Shown here: positions 11,855-23,975 of the stretch, piece after piece
Layout of the letters: each line of letters opens with the position of its first letter
Numbering within the stretch: position 1 is the stretch's first letter
Position numbers and translations under genes: made by a program
Notes under the pieces: model-generated
What the model saw: only the letters and a program-made list of their open reading frames with translations
What the model was told of the DNA's origin: nothing
Database searches by the model: none
Assembly (NCBI GenBank): GCA_001695595.3
Contig: MBPM02000001.1
Location: forward strand, 992,001 to 1,056,000
Source: Plasmopara viticola
Lineage: Eukaryota; Oomycota; Peronosporomycetes; Peronosporales; Peronosporaceae
Direction: 5' to 3'
DNA: 64,000 bases

Positions 11855-12965
11855 CGTATACAATGCACCGGCCGCTCGCTCCATTGATGAGCTTCGACGA
11901 GCATTGGCAGATTTAGAGCGCGCTACTGAAGTAGAAATTGCCGCATTACAGGAGCGCAAAGGCCAACGCTTCAAGCGTATAGTTCACAGCCAATTTTTGT
12001 CCACAGTATGAAAGAACCACAGCAGCAATCAAGCGACAACTGAATTCGATGAGCTTAAGAGCCTGACACAGAAAATGGGTAACTGTCTAGGATAGAAAAA
12101 ACGTCCTCAAGTTCTTACATTGTTAGCATGCACTTCGTGTAAAGACCTTTTAGTAGCTCAAGTATGAGTCTTTCCGGAAAATTCTACAATAGTAATCAAA
12201 ATGCTCCGAAAATGCAGCTAGAAGCACATTTTATTCGTCTGAAAATGTACTTTCTTCATCCCTTTTGGAAATACTTTAGTGTAGCCTTTTATATGCTTGC
12301 AAGCTGAGATACTTCGTCACATTTCTATGTTGACAAGGATTTAGGCTGTTGCTACAGTGCGAGCCACTAACAATGGTGCCGTAGGCTCATTGAACCGGAT
12401 CCTGTCCTAATAAACTTTAGTGCTACCGATCAAAGCAGATTTTGATGCTATGACTGCAAATAGCAAGGGTACGGTATCCATATTTGACCATGTGGAACTT
12501 ACTCTTCCAAAGGGCTCTGAGAGTGAGCTGGTAAAAGCCGCGCTTTGAATACCAGGGCCAGGGATTTACTTCTTCGTGATGGGTGCACTGCTGAGTGGTT
12601 TAACTTTGAAGAACTAAGAAATTGGCCGATTCTAGATGCAAAGATTTGAGGCTACAATACATCATTTTCAGTCTTAGTAGACTCCGGTGTAAAGCTAAAC
12701 GATCGCGGTAAAGCTGACCAGCTTCCAGCTTTAAAAAATCATTGGAAACATTTAATTTTGTCTTGACCGGCAATTAGGACGGCTTTGAACGCTCCAAGAT
12801 TTGATTCAATCAAGCTGAGAAAATAAGGATGTTGGTATCGCAGGGTCGTTTATTCCCCTTGATTCAGTAAAGATGACTTAAACACAGGCATGTCGCAGCT
12901 GAAAAAGTTTGAACTCTCAATTGATTGGTGGGACAAGGTCATGGATCTCAGCCTTCAGATTTCAC
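11855..12965 (+). pseudogene. Decayed pseudogene of unknown family
   Basis: Several protein-like segments follow one another on the plus strand, broken by stops and frame changes. At 11855-12011 there is a charged helical segment containing SIDELRRALADLERATEVE, likely coiled coil. At about 12409-12548 there is a frame containing FDHVELTLPKGSESELVKAA. After a frame change near 12590, FNFEELRNWPILDA is followed by a stop and then FSVLVDSGVKLNDRGKADQ. Further pieces continue to about 12965. The coherent order and composition argue for one former gene, several hundred residues long. I cannot name the family. It lies in the transposon-rich gene-poor zone. Confidence 0.45.
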
Positions 12966-15900
12966 GCGATATCGCATTAAATTAGAATGTTCTCACTACT
13001 TGTCTGTGTATGACTTTCAAAAGAAAACCTAAGTGGACAAACGCTTGTATGGAACAAAGGTTCAATGCCTCTTCAGAGATAGCCGTGAAAAATAATGAAA
13101 TATGTTAAAGCGGTTTGGCAAACTCTGGTGTCACCACCGGCTGCCAGAAACTCAAAATTTACATGTTCTAGAAAGGCTACTAACACGGCGCATTTGATTA
13201 CCAAGACTTTGCTCCTATACGCGAGTAACACGAGTCTAAAAGGCGCGGTGAGGTGGGTAACCAAATACCACAAAGAGCGAATAACATAGCTCCGTAGAAG
13301 AAAATCGGGTATGCGATACAAAACATTCATTGCCTCTCGCATATAAAAATATAGCAGACAAAAAGACAAAGTTCCCAATAATAAGGAAGAGTATAAACTG
13401 TCGTTATGGCACAGCAGGTGGATTCACATATAAGATGACTATAAAAGAGGTTTAAAGCTGCCTCGAAGAGCACATGGTGACTAAGTTCTTGGCTAATATT
13501 AAGGCCAAACATAAATCAAATTGTATCCTCAGACGGGTTTCAAACTGAATTAGTTTTGGCTCATTTCTCAGTCAAAAAGTCAATAACGCTGTGCTCTTCG
13601 AATTTCGATAGTATCGAACCCCTTATATTTGAGTTGAAGTGCAACGTACACTGCCTCTAATTTATCCTAGTTCAGAGCACAAAGTATATATATTTACTCA
13701 CACGGGTTTTATTCTGTGCTCTGGACGAGAATAGACTAAATTTTCTATAGGCAGTGGAGGTTGTACTAAGACTCAAATTGTGTAATTGTGTAAATTGCAA
13801 TATACCGTTCCTATACTCCATGAAAATCTGATTTTCTGCTGAAAAAAGACAGTATATTTGCATTTGGTGTACAATAAAACATCGCTATGCTCTCTGTTCT
13901 TACTTGCTGTCGCGCACGCTTCTGACACAGTAAGAGGGTCGCATGTGTTTGGTCTGTATAAATAGTTGTCTCAATATTAAGTGGGTGACTTTGCCCGAAC
14001 TGTGATGTTGACTAAGTAACAAAAGAAGATGAGCAAATTGATTGTGCGCTTGCACCACGCAATCCAACAATCAACAGAGAAGGCATACTAAGGGCTACAG
14101 AAGATACGTTTATGTCGTTCTTTACCGCGCCGTATAATTAATTCACAAAAGAAACTTCTACAAACTTTTAAATTCTTTTTTTAGTGTTACTCCCGTTGAC
14201 AACTTCTATACATTATACAAATACTTCTTGTTTACAATGCTCTCATCCTGGTGCATTTTGAAAATGTAGCTACATACAATACTACTGCGAAAGCTTAATT
14301 TCTCTCTTACTTGTGCAATTCATTTTTTTACCTGTCCATAACAGTAGTATGATGAAGATGAAAGCACCGCACTAGCATGAATGCACCCGGTCGTTTTAAA
14401 TGTGACAGCGATCATATTGCGCGGTCTATGTATTTCATCTTACAATAAAGCCGCGTATTACGCTGACTTCAAAGCCTCTATAATTAGACACACCCGCTAT
14501 CACGTGACAAGTCCGCTTCGGAGCTATTGTGTCTTTGTTTTTGTCTTCGCATCTCTCTTCCCTCTGAACTGATTTCAAGGTCGACCATCCCGCCGGAGGA
14601 ATCAATATTCGATCTCTTTTTCTTCTTGCAATGAAATGGCGCGTTAGTTTGCAATCTATAGCGTCCACCATACTGAATATTACCAGCTGCTCATCACAAC
14701 GCGCGTTGCGCAACAGACTCCGCGTAAATGTACATGTTCTCGCATGTTATTTTCCGGGGTAAAGCCAATCACGCCGTACACGAGAAGCCGCAAGCTACCA
14801 GCTTTACTTAAGAATTTAAGTGGTATTTCATGCACGGAGGCGGGGATCAATCAAATATATCCATGCTATCTACGGCCTGCAGCGGAGAGGTTGCATTGTG
14901 TGAATTTTTACGTGACATCACTCCACTCGTATAATATAGACGTTTGTTCAAATTTGAAACCGACAATGTTAACGATCGCATTTAAACGCTATGTCTGAAG
15001 AGCTTTACAAATTATCTTACAAACAATTTACGCTCCGCCACCCTCGAAATCTTAAGTATCCAGCACTGACTTTAAACGTCCAAATAATTACTGACTCGGC
15101 CTAGGCCTCACTCAACAGCGCTTTGATATCTTACCCGAGTGTAAAACTCCATGAAAGCAAAGCTTGAGGCCATCATATCTTCGGCCGTCAATCAAACTAA
15201 GCTTGTAGCGCGCTAGCCTCATACATCAATTTCGCATCCAAAGCCAAAGAGTATCAAAGCCGAAATTTTCTACGCATTTTTAGCCAAGGTTCTAAGAATT
15301 GGTGTTTCTCGCTTTTACTGCTTAACAGTGACAGAAACACCTTATAAATGCTCAAAACACCTCATCATATGGTTGTCTTCCTTCAACGCTAAAGTAACGA
15401 CCAGAATTGCCCAATTCCTCGGATTTTATTAGGATCGCTTATAAAGTGTTCATAAGTTCACCGTTGCCTCAAGCACTGATAGCTAAGCTTGCAACCTTGC
15501 TTGTGTCGAAGTGCCCGGATCCGAAATAAACCAATTAGCCCTCTTTAATTATTACTTGAGACTTAACGGAAGCTCTGTATTTTGCGTAAATCGCTCACTA
15601 CCTTTGCTCCACAGCAACACTTCAGAAGCTATTTGAAAATGTCATTTTGATGCTTTTAGCCTTGATGCGCTTGGGGCAGGAATCCCTGCATCAAATAAAA
15701 AAATTGAATACTACAGGTAAAATACTGACGAATGCTCTGATCTCACAAAATACTGCTTATAGACATTGTATTCCTAAGCTTATACCAGGCTCATTGCATC
15801 TTACACGAAAGAACATGAGATGGTTTAAGTCAAAAAGCGATGAGTAGCAAGTATCATTTTGTCGATTTTTACAATAAATGTCGACATTGTCATTTAGAAA

Positions 15901-17433
15901 TGACCAATAAGGCAGCGAAAAACGCTATTAGTTGGGCTGAAAGACAAACTGATATTGAAGTAAGTCAGCAAAAAAGCTATGACTGGACCATGGATCGCGT
16001 TTGCACCTCGGGAAGCGGATATTTGTCAAAGTGAGGCTTAGTTTTATAAATTATAAACTCGCGTCAGTCTAAGCAAAGGCCAGCAACGTTACTATTTATC
16101 ACTCGGATCACCTTCGATATGTATTTTAGGGTATTGTGGGTAACTTCACATTCTCTCTCGCTATTGATGCTAAATGAAGCGTAAGGAAGGGCGTCCCCGG
16201 ACATCATTATTTCAGAAATTGCTGTGGACCTCCTTTTGTGATGGGTGACTTTCTTGATTGCCAGTGAGTCGGACAAGAGGTCTAGCGCCATAAGCAGTTT
16301 ACCCTTGGTTGATAACGCCGTTTTAACAATCGCTTTATTCTAATCTTCCACCAGCTCCTCAATGGGCGGCGGAGCAGGTGAGAGCAGTCGGTATGCTCGC
16401 AACTCTACTTTTTGTGCAGCGGTTATATTTTGATTGTCTTATTCTGGCAACTATTTCTAAACAAGAGCTCGGATTAGTGTGTAAAAGCACAAAAAGAGCA
16501 GTATACAAAATTGCATAAATAAAACGAGACCTTATAATGTATCAAGGGGTTAAGATTTTCGGATGACCAATGCTCTAGAAATGTTCAACTTCTAAATACT
16601 TCGTGGCGTCAACAAAAAAAAAGTATGCGTTGATCTTATAAATAGCGCTTCAAACTTCGTTTTGCAACACTTGTACAGCTAAATATCACGTGCTTACGTA
16701 AGACGCAAATACTCTATGCAAGTACACAAATTACAAGACAAAGAAACACCTTATCGACTACCGCATACGGCTAAGTGCTACAAACTGGTGCAGAATAAAT
16801 TTTATGAATCACGCAAACATGCTGGGGTTGGAAAATAACTAGACGAACGACTTAGCGTTTTTTTTTGCTTCAAAGTCATCAAAAGTTTTTGCTGCGGTAG
16901 ACTAGGTGTTGATTAATGCATGTGCTAACATTCTCCTCAAATTCGAACATCATATGAATGATAATACGAGTGCTTTACATCTTTGAAGTTCAAATGTTAT
17001 ACCAATCCAAGAGCAATCTCAATAGTGTGCATTTGAAAACTGATCTGCGGCGCAAAGCCGAGGGAGGCAAATAGTACATTTAGCTCACAGATGTAAAGAA
17101 GTCAGGAAAGAATGTAAACTTTGGTGGTCAAATCAATCTTGAAATAGGTTATTCAATCGATGTGTGGTGGTAAAGGAGCTGGAGAGTGCGCAAAGATAAC
17201 TTCAGAACGGATGCTAGTCGACCTTTTTGTGCAGCTTTAAGTGAAGTTTGTAGCTAAATTGATGCGGTATTGTCTTTCAAAAACAATCACATAACCGCCG
17301 TAAAGTCACGACTCTCTTTGCACCAAGTATTTAAGTCACGCGCTATACTTCTCAATATCTGTATATTTTCTTAGTAGATTTTAAGTTTAAGTGTTGTCAT
17401 TTAGATCTATACGAAGTTACGTACGTTCACGTT
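12966..17433. other. Gene-poor stretch
   Basis: About 4.5 kb of AT-rich DNA with short frames on both strands, none above about 110 codons and none with a motif I recognise. Likely ancient transposon decay, but no element ends or domains are legible. Confidence 0.45.
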
Positions 17434-19058
17434 CGAAAAGTATCAAGTGGAAAATCTCATAGACACGACAATGCTTTATTCAAGCCAATCACAGACTAAG
17501 ACGTCGATGTTCATACCAAAGTTGATCATGACACGACGATTCCCATTTTAAGATTGATCTTGTGCTAATCTTGAATCCGCTCCTTCAAGCAGTCATCAGC
17601 TGATTGTAGATACCGGTACTTACCGATATGTGGTCGCTGGTCGAGGCGTTTCTTCGCCAGCACCTTTGCCAACACTCCCACTCGACTCTGCAGCGGCGAC
17701 ACCTTGAAATCCAAGCTAGGTACGCAGAACATCGAACTGCGCAGAGTGAATTGGTTTTGTCAATATGTCGGCCAGCATGTCTTGTGTGAGAACTTACTCA
17801 AGGTTGCCTTGACCGTCCGCAACCTTTTCTCGCACAAAGTTGCAACGAACGTCGCTATGTTTTGTGCACTTATGAAATTATGGATTTTTGGCTAACGCAA
17901 TAAATCTAAGTTGTCCTCGAATATCTTGACAGACTCATTGGGAGTCATCTCACCAAGCTCGCACGAAAATACCTTGAACCAATTCGCTTCTCGAGTGCCC
18001 CCTGATAGCGCTTATACTCCGCCTCTGCTGAGGAAAGCGCTACACTTCGTTGCTTCTTAGTGCGTACACACAACCGCTTGTACTTCGGCGAGACTCGATG
18101 TCTTAAGCCCAGTCTGCATCCGAATACTCAAGTAGCTTTGCCAAACCGCAACTTAAATACTGGAGTCCATGCGTTTTCGTTGCTTTTAAATATTGCAGTC
18201 CGCGCTTGAAAGCTTGTCAATGCGTAGGACACGAATAGGCACCAAACTGGCTTAGAAGTTTCACAGCCACAGCCACAGCCACAGCAAGGTCTGGTCGTGT
18301 CGCAACCAAAAGGTACATTATGCCACCAACACAACTTCGGTAGGGTACGTTCTTCATCGTATCTCCATGCTGGCAGTCACCTTCACACATGTTATTTGTC
18401 AGCTTAAGTCCTGCCTCTTGAGACGTCTTGACAGGCTTGCTATTTTGCATGCCAAACTTGCTCAGGGTTGACTTGAGAAACTTGATTGTTGCATCGTGAC
18501 TCGACCGGAATCTTATTCTTGACCGAATTCCGTACCGAGAAAATACTTGAGCTTGCCAAGATCATTCATCTTAAACCAGTCACTTAGCGCACGCTTGGTG
18601 GAGACGAGTAGCGAGTTGTTGCTGCTTGCTACGATTCAATCCTTCACGTACAGCACAATAATAACCATTTCGTCATCAACGCGCTTAATGTACACAGCAA
18701 TCGGACTTGCACTTGCTAAAACTCATCTTGATCATGTATTCGTCGTTAGTGTGTTCCACATGCACGGTGATTGCTTAAGACCGTAGAACGACTGCTTCAG
18801 CTTGCATACATAACCTCGCTGACATATCCTTCACGCTGCTGCATATAAACTTCTTCATCCAGAACTCTAATCGAGAAGGCAGTCTTCACGTCTATCTGAC
18901 GCAGCGTCAAACCTTACTTGACAGCGATGCTCAACGCAACGCAAATTGAGGTGAACTTTGCCACCGGCGCAAATGTTTCTTCATAAACGACTCCAAACTT
19001 TTGAAAATCCCATGGCAACAAGTTGCGCCTTAAACCGGTCGATAATGTCGCCTTGGTT
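17434..19058 (-). mobile_element. Ty1/copia retrotransposon fragment: reverse transcriptase, RNase H and LTR, decayed
   Basis: Read on the minus strand from 19058, the sequence gives a Pseudoviridae-type reverse transcriptase from about 40 residues into the domain (DRFKAQLVAMGF, then a decayed catalytic region YVKD at about 18640). The conserved end is SCVGGIMYLLVATRPDL near 18300, followed by an RNase H remnant (FEDNLDLL near 17900) and an LTR-like segment at about 17640-17434. Many stops and frameshifts show it is dead. A hexanucleotide run at 18257-18282 expands the residues after TRPDL into repeated Ala-Val. The LTR-like end is inverted relative to the matching segment at 19060-19260. Confidence 0.85.
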
Positions 19059-19260
19059 TCCCAGCGACCACATATCGGTAAGTACCGGTATCGACAATCA
19101 GTTGGTGACTGCTTGAAGAAGCAGATTCAAGATGGGCACAAGAGCGGTTTTAGGATAGGAATCGTCGTGTCATGATCAACTTTAAGATGAGCATCGAAGT
19201 GTCAGTCTGTGTTTGGCTATTATATATCATTGCTTGGATGTAGCATGTAGTTGCGAACTA
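19059..19260 (+). repeat. LTR-like segment, inverted copy of 17434-17640
   Basis: Begins CCAGCGACCACATATCGGTA. The reverse complement of 17640 downward begins with the same bases and stays clearly similar for at least 140 bases, including a shared block ATCGTCGTGTCATGATCAAC. In this orientation it would serve as the 5' LTR of the plus-strand copia fragments that follow. It directly abuts the truncated reverse transcriptase of the minus-strand fragment at 19058. Confidence 0.75.
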
Positions 19261-19299
19261 AGAAACATATAAATATTTCACTTTGTATTTTGATAACTA

Positions 19300-19548
19300 G
19301 TGCTCACTTCGATTTCATGAGCCCAAATACCAACGCTCGACACTTGAAGAAGATGTCGGCTCTTGCAACAATGAAGAAGGTTAGGAAGCAGTTCACGTCG
19401 TGTATTTGATGGGAGAAATGCCGACAACGTCTTAGTCGGCGACAAAATCCAGCGACGCAGACAAATGGAAAGCTGCACGCAACTCGGAGCTAGAGTCACT
19501 CCACAAGGACAAAACTTGGATTGTTGTTTTCGATAAGGAAAGAAGCTT
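19300..19548 (+). mobile_element. Duplicated copia fragment covering the start of reverse transcriptase
   Basis: This stretch closely matches 20745-20965 in the same orientation, around the shared block GACGCAGACAAATGGAAAGC, which encodes the DADKWKAA motif at the start of copia reverse transcriptase. It lies upstream of the gag-pre-integrase region, the wrong place in a normal copia order, so it is either the stub of a second element or a rearranged duplicate. Frameshifts are present. Confidence 0.7.
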
Positions 19549-21064
19549 TTCTGAGATAAAAAGTGTCAACGTGCGTGCAAAGGGAAAGGACTGTTTCGGC
19601 TGCACATGACTCCGGTTGCTCGGGAAGAAGCAAATACGGTCATGTCTTCGACAAGCAGCGAGGACGCCTCATATCTGTGGTATCTTCGACATGGTCATAT
19701 TGGTCGTAACGGACTGAAAGGAATCGTGAAGAAGAATATTGCCGTTGGTATCGACATGACGTCTGTACATAATTGGGAGATTTGTGATAGCTGTGCACTG
19801 GGTAAGCAGACTCGTGTACGGGTTCAATCGATGTCGACGGATCGAGCAAACGAGCTTTTGAAAGTTAAACACAGCGATTTGTGCGGCCCCATGCAGACCT
19901 CAACGTTTAGTGACAAGCGCTAATTCGTGACTTTCATCAACGACAAGTCCAGATATTGCGTCGTCTACCTGATCAAGAGCAAATCAAGGGTCGTGGACAA
20001 GTTTGCCAAATTTGTGGCATTCGCAGAAAAGCAGATCGGCAAGCGCGTAAAATCTCTTCGCAGTGAAAACGATAGCGATTATGCATCCGCGAAAATGGAC
20101 GAGTTTTGCTCAGATAATGGAATTGTACTCAAGTATACGCCGCCGTACACACCAAAAATAAACGGAGTTGCGGAGCGTATATATCGGACGCTTGTGGAAT
20201 GCACACGGGGCGTGTTGGAGCACGCGGGCCTCGCTAAACACTGCTGGGTATTAGCAATTATGACGGCAATGTTTCTTCGAAATCGGTATCCATTTCGTGC
20301 TATCGAGTACCAAACGCAACCTTACGAGTTTTGGACAGCCAAGAAATCGCTGTTAACCAACTTGAAAGTCATTTGATTGTCACACGTTTGTGCATGATCC
20401 AAAAGAATATCGCTTGAAGCTGGATGCAAAGCCCGTAATGCGTCATTTTTTGAGCTATTCGGAGCACCAAAAGACGTATCGTTTCGAATCATTGTCGACT
20501 GGTCGAATTGTCATTAGTCGTGATGCTCAGTTCAAGGAAGTTCTTTTGACAGTGGGAGAAGGACTTACGAAAATAAGAGCACTATCGTCGAGATTCATTG
20601 TGAGGATGGAGTAATATCAACGGACAACGAAAACGTGTCGGAGCAGAGCAGACAAAGGCCCAAGACACAGGTACGGACTTTAAACTGGGAAGCAAGCGAC
20701 ATACTCGTACTCAGTCATTGAAAAAGGCAACTGAAATTTCGCATCGCAAGCCTCATGTGCCCAGATCCCAACGATCGACACTCGAAGAAATGTCGGCTTT
20801 TGCAACAATGCAGTAGACTATGAAGCAGTCCACGCCGTATAATTTGGTGGGAGAAATGCTGACAACGCTTAAGTCGGCGATAAAAATCAGCGACGCAGAC
20901 AAATGGAAAGCTGCATGCGATTCGGAGCTAGAGTCACTTCAGAAGAACAAGACTTGGGTAGTTGCTCCTCCGCCTAAGGTCGAGGCATTTCTTGCCAGCA
21001 TCTTCGACAACAGAGATGAATTGAAGATGCTTTGTTCTCTCATGTCAGACCGCCAGCGTTGGTG
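19549..21064 (+). mobile_element. Ty1/copia fragment: gag-pre-integrase, integrase, start of reverse transcriptase
   Basis: Three consecutive plus-strand frames belong to one copia polyprotein. 19606-19923 holds the gag-pre-integrase zinc region (WYLRHGHIGRNGLKGI, then CDSCALGKQTR). The frame breaks at a stop at 19921, and 19927-20376 holds the integrase core with FINDKSRY, a degenerate catalytic aspartate region SENDSDYAS, and YTPPYTPKINGVAERIYRT with its glutamate. After another stop, 20390-20614 continues the integrase tail, and 20820-21064 starts the reverse transcriptase (DADKWKAACDSELESL, then KTWVVAPP). The element breaks off there, about 40 residues before the point where the minus-strand fragment begins. 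Stops make it non-functional. Confidence 0.9.
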
Positions 21065-23059
21065 GCACCATTAATGAGGGAACTCAGAGTCAAGTTTTTT
21101 TCCTAGTGATTGCCCTCAATTTCTTTGTTTAGAAACTGGAACCTTTTGTCTGGCTCGGGAGTTCAACGACAAAGTTAATCTCTTTTGAGACTCACTTACC
21201 GGCAAATAAGCAGCCCTGACAGCGTTGTCACTAGCTCGATACTTCTTTCGAACCTAAGTGGAGAAAAAGTCACGCCAATGCTTACTGAATTTCCGAAGAC
21301 ACCTTTTCCTTTTTTTCACCGGCAGGCAAAGCAGTTTACGGACAACTGAGCGAACGAAAGCGGTCGACAAATTTTCCAACGTTTAAAGTTGAACGCGCTT
21401 TCAAAGTCTTAAATGTCTGTGTAGCTCTTTAGTCGGCAAATACTTCTGGCTCGCCGCTCACAGCGCGGGCGCAGACTGAGGCACATATGGAGGTTTTGGT
21501 ATAGAGGAACCTTTGGCTGACACAGTGACTTCTTTGTGTTTGGCCATTTAGCATATAAATCGGCCGACTGACAGACTTTTTTTGCTGCTTGTTTGCTCAT
21601 CGCTATAATTGGAATGATTTCTCGTATCAAGGTTAAAGAGCGACGGATAGCACTCACCTTTCTTCTGTTGGATGGCCCCAAGTGGAGTGAAGAAAAAGTT
21701 AGCGCTATATGTAAAATATGGTCTTTCTCAAGAGAGAACCTGAAGAGAATGGTAACGACAGCCATCTTATCAGTTTTTATATCGGTTTGCCTGACAAGGT
21801 GCTCGAAAAGGAACAAGATCCTGTCTAAATAGCGTTGGCGCTTATATGAAAAATGAGAGGGGACCGAAACAAATAAATGTGGATTCACATCAAATTATTT
21901 TTCAAAGTGCTACTTCGTTCTCTTAGCACCGAGGAAAGTTTATAGTCAATCAGCAAAACTTATCATACCTTTTTGTATGAAATTTGGAAGAACCTGTGTG
22001 ACCCTGTAGCACTTCCCGTGGCTGTCAATTCTATCGAGAAAGGAGTGTAGCGCATTTTTTGAATATAAAACTAGCGTTTGTCCAAGCAGCTGCAATTTAA
22101 TTTGCTTGAATAGCTCGAATATCGCGTTAAAAGCGTTGATAGAAGCATCGTTCAGTACAAAACCAAAAAAAGGACTGTTACCTTTGTAAACAAGTGATAA
22201 CATATGCTTCGACACAGTGTGAACGCGACGACCAAATTTTTGTTGCCCACTTGACTCTTTTGGCTATAAACGCTACAAACAATACAGAAACTCACTTCTT
22301 CCGTAACGACGAGAAGGGTAGATAAAACCCGCCAATAGCGGTTTTTACCATACTGGTCGTCGAGAAATAACGTTCTAAGACTAAAGCGATGATTTAACGC
22401 CTTATTGTCTCCGGGTTCGAGCAAATTCGACCAGCTCTCACTTGTGTGCCAAGTCAGTGGTAGTGTGTGCTCCACTAAAGAATGAATTCAATTATCTGTC
22501 TCTATCAGAGCAGAAGCCCGGGGCAGCGCTGGACTTCTTTATTTTACGGGCGCTTGTTAAGCATAGCTGACGCCACGAGCATATCGCTCGTGCCATTTCT
22601 TAATTGCGCAAGCAACCATATTTGCTTTGCAGTGCTATTTATATGGACGCGGATTTGCTAAGATGAACAATGTGGCCAACTTGCGCAAAATCTAACATGA
22701 ATTGGAGTCCAATTGTCATAAGGTTTGTTGCTGTGCGGAATCAAGTCATTTATCCATACAGAAATTTGTATACACTCAAAATGCTTGAGGAAACACAAAT
22801 CACAAAAAAGTGTAGAAGTTATCGTAAATACAATAACTCATGCAGCGATATGTGATAACCAAGCAGCAAGTACGGATTCGAAATAGATATCTAGTCCACA
22901 AAGCTTCGCGTGATCCAAAAGTTATCGACACGGTAGGCTTTTGCCTTGACGTGAATGCAAAATCTAAAAGCACCTCCACTTCAGTTGCTAGTCTAATTTT
23001 CGCTAGTGGTATCAGCGTCATTATCGTATAGCCCTGCACTTTTTCTCCATTGCATTAAT
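21065..23059. other. Gene-poor stretch
   Basis: No recognisable gene. The longest frame (minus, 21409-21888) lacks an ATG at its head and overlaps an open frame on the other strand, so I do not call it. A minus frame at 22152-22475 has no motif either. Confidence 0.45.
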
Positions 23060-23373
23060 TGTATTGTATTACGTTATCGCGTTGCCAAGTTATGCACGTG
23101 CTAGGCTCTATGGCTAGTCCACGGCATAGAGTGGTGTCCGCATACGTCGGGTCTCGTTCGGCGGGTAGTGAAGCCAGCACCGAGGCCGTGAGGGTCTTCC
23201 ATTATTCTGTGTATTTCTGACTTGGTAAGAGCCCAGGTGGCGCCCTAGTGCTGGAGACCGTCGCGTCGAGGGTGAGACTCGTTAGAGACCTGCAGATGCC
23301 CGAGAGCACCTGCCCGAAGCGCGCGAGCATTTAGCCCCCGCGCTTGGAAGGAGGGCGTTACCCCAACCTTTTT
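23060..23373 (+). repeat. Dispersed repeat, copy 2
   Basis: Matches 4590-4903 from TGTATTGTATTACG to the block ACCCCAACCTTT, with roughly 20 scattered differences and one or two single-base gaps. The downstream inverted-repeat arm seen in copy 1 is absent here. Flanks of the two copies are unrelated, which supports independent insertion. Confidence 0.75.
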
Positions 23374-23975
23374 CGAAAATATGAAGGATATACTGTCAGA
23401 AAAGGGATATAGCATGATTATTTTGGCTTGTTATGATGAGATACCTACGCAAGGAGTCAAAGCTTGCTTCGTAGCTTGATTAAATTTTAGAACTGCACAT
23501 TTCATCGACAGCAAATCTCAAGTCGTCTAAAGTCTAATGTAAAAGATCACGTGTGGCATGGATACCCACGCTTACATGGACGCAGGTACGGTCGTATCGT
23601 TCGGCAAGTTGGTTCACATTGTGTTTCGGGCCAAAAGTGTGCGACTATCAAACAATAAACGCAGAAATTCATCCATCAGGTAGATGACGAGGTCGATATT
23701 CAAAAGTGTACGAAACACCTACCAAAAAATAAAGTGTCGATAGTCTCAATATTTTGCACTGCGCAGGGTGCGCCATACTAAATCGAGTTTCGTAATGTGC
23801 ACTTTGTGCTCACATTTCATCGCAAGGAATCATCAAAAAAATTATGCTGTTTATGGTTACATCTCTACACCCTCATAAACGTTATCGAAGCAAGTGTAAC
23901 CCCTCCACTGCACGATGGAAGTGTTCCATTCACGCAATCAAGTCGTCCAATTCCCTACAGGAACACGACGCTGCA
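23374..23975. other. Intergenic, no gene recognised
   Basis: Sits between the dispersed repeat and the 3' end of the ankyrin-FYVE gene. AT-rich, with no feature I can support. Confidence 0.45.

Noticed and set aside
21409..21888. Long minus-strand frame of 159 codons
   Set aside because: It has no ATG at its start, overlaps an open frame on the other strand, and shows no motif or gene-like composition.
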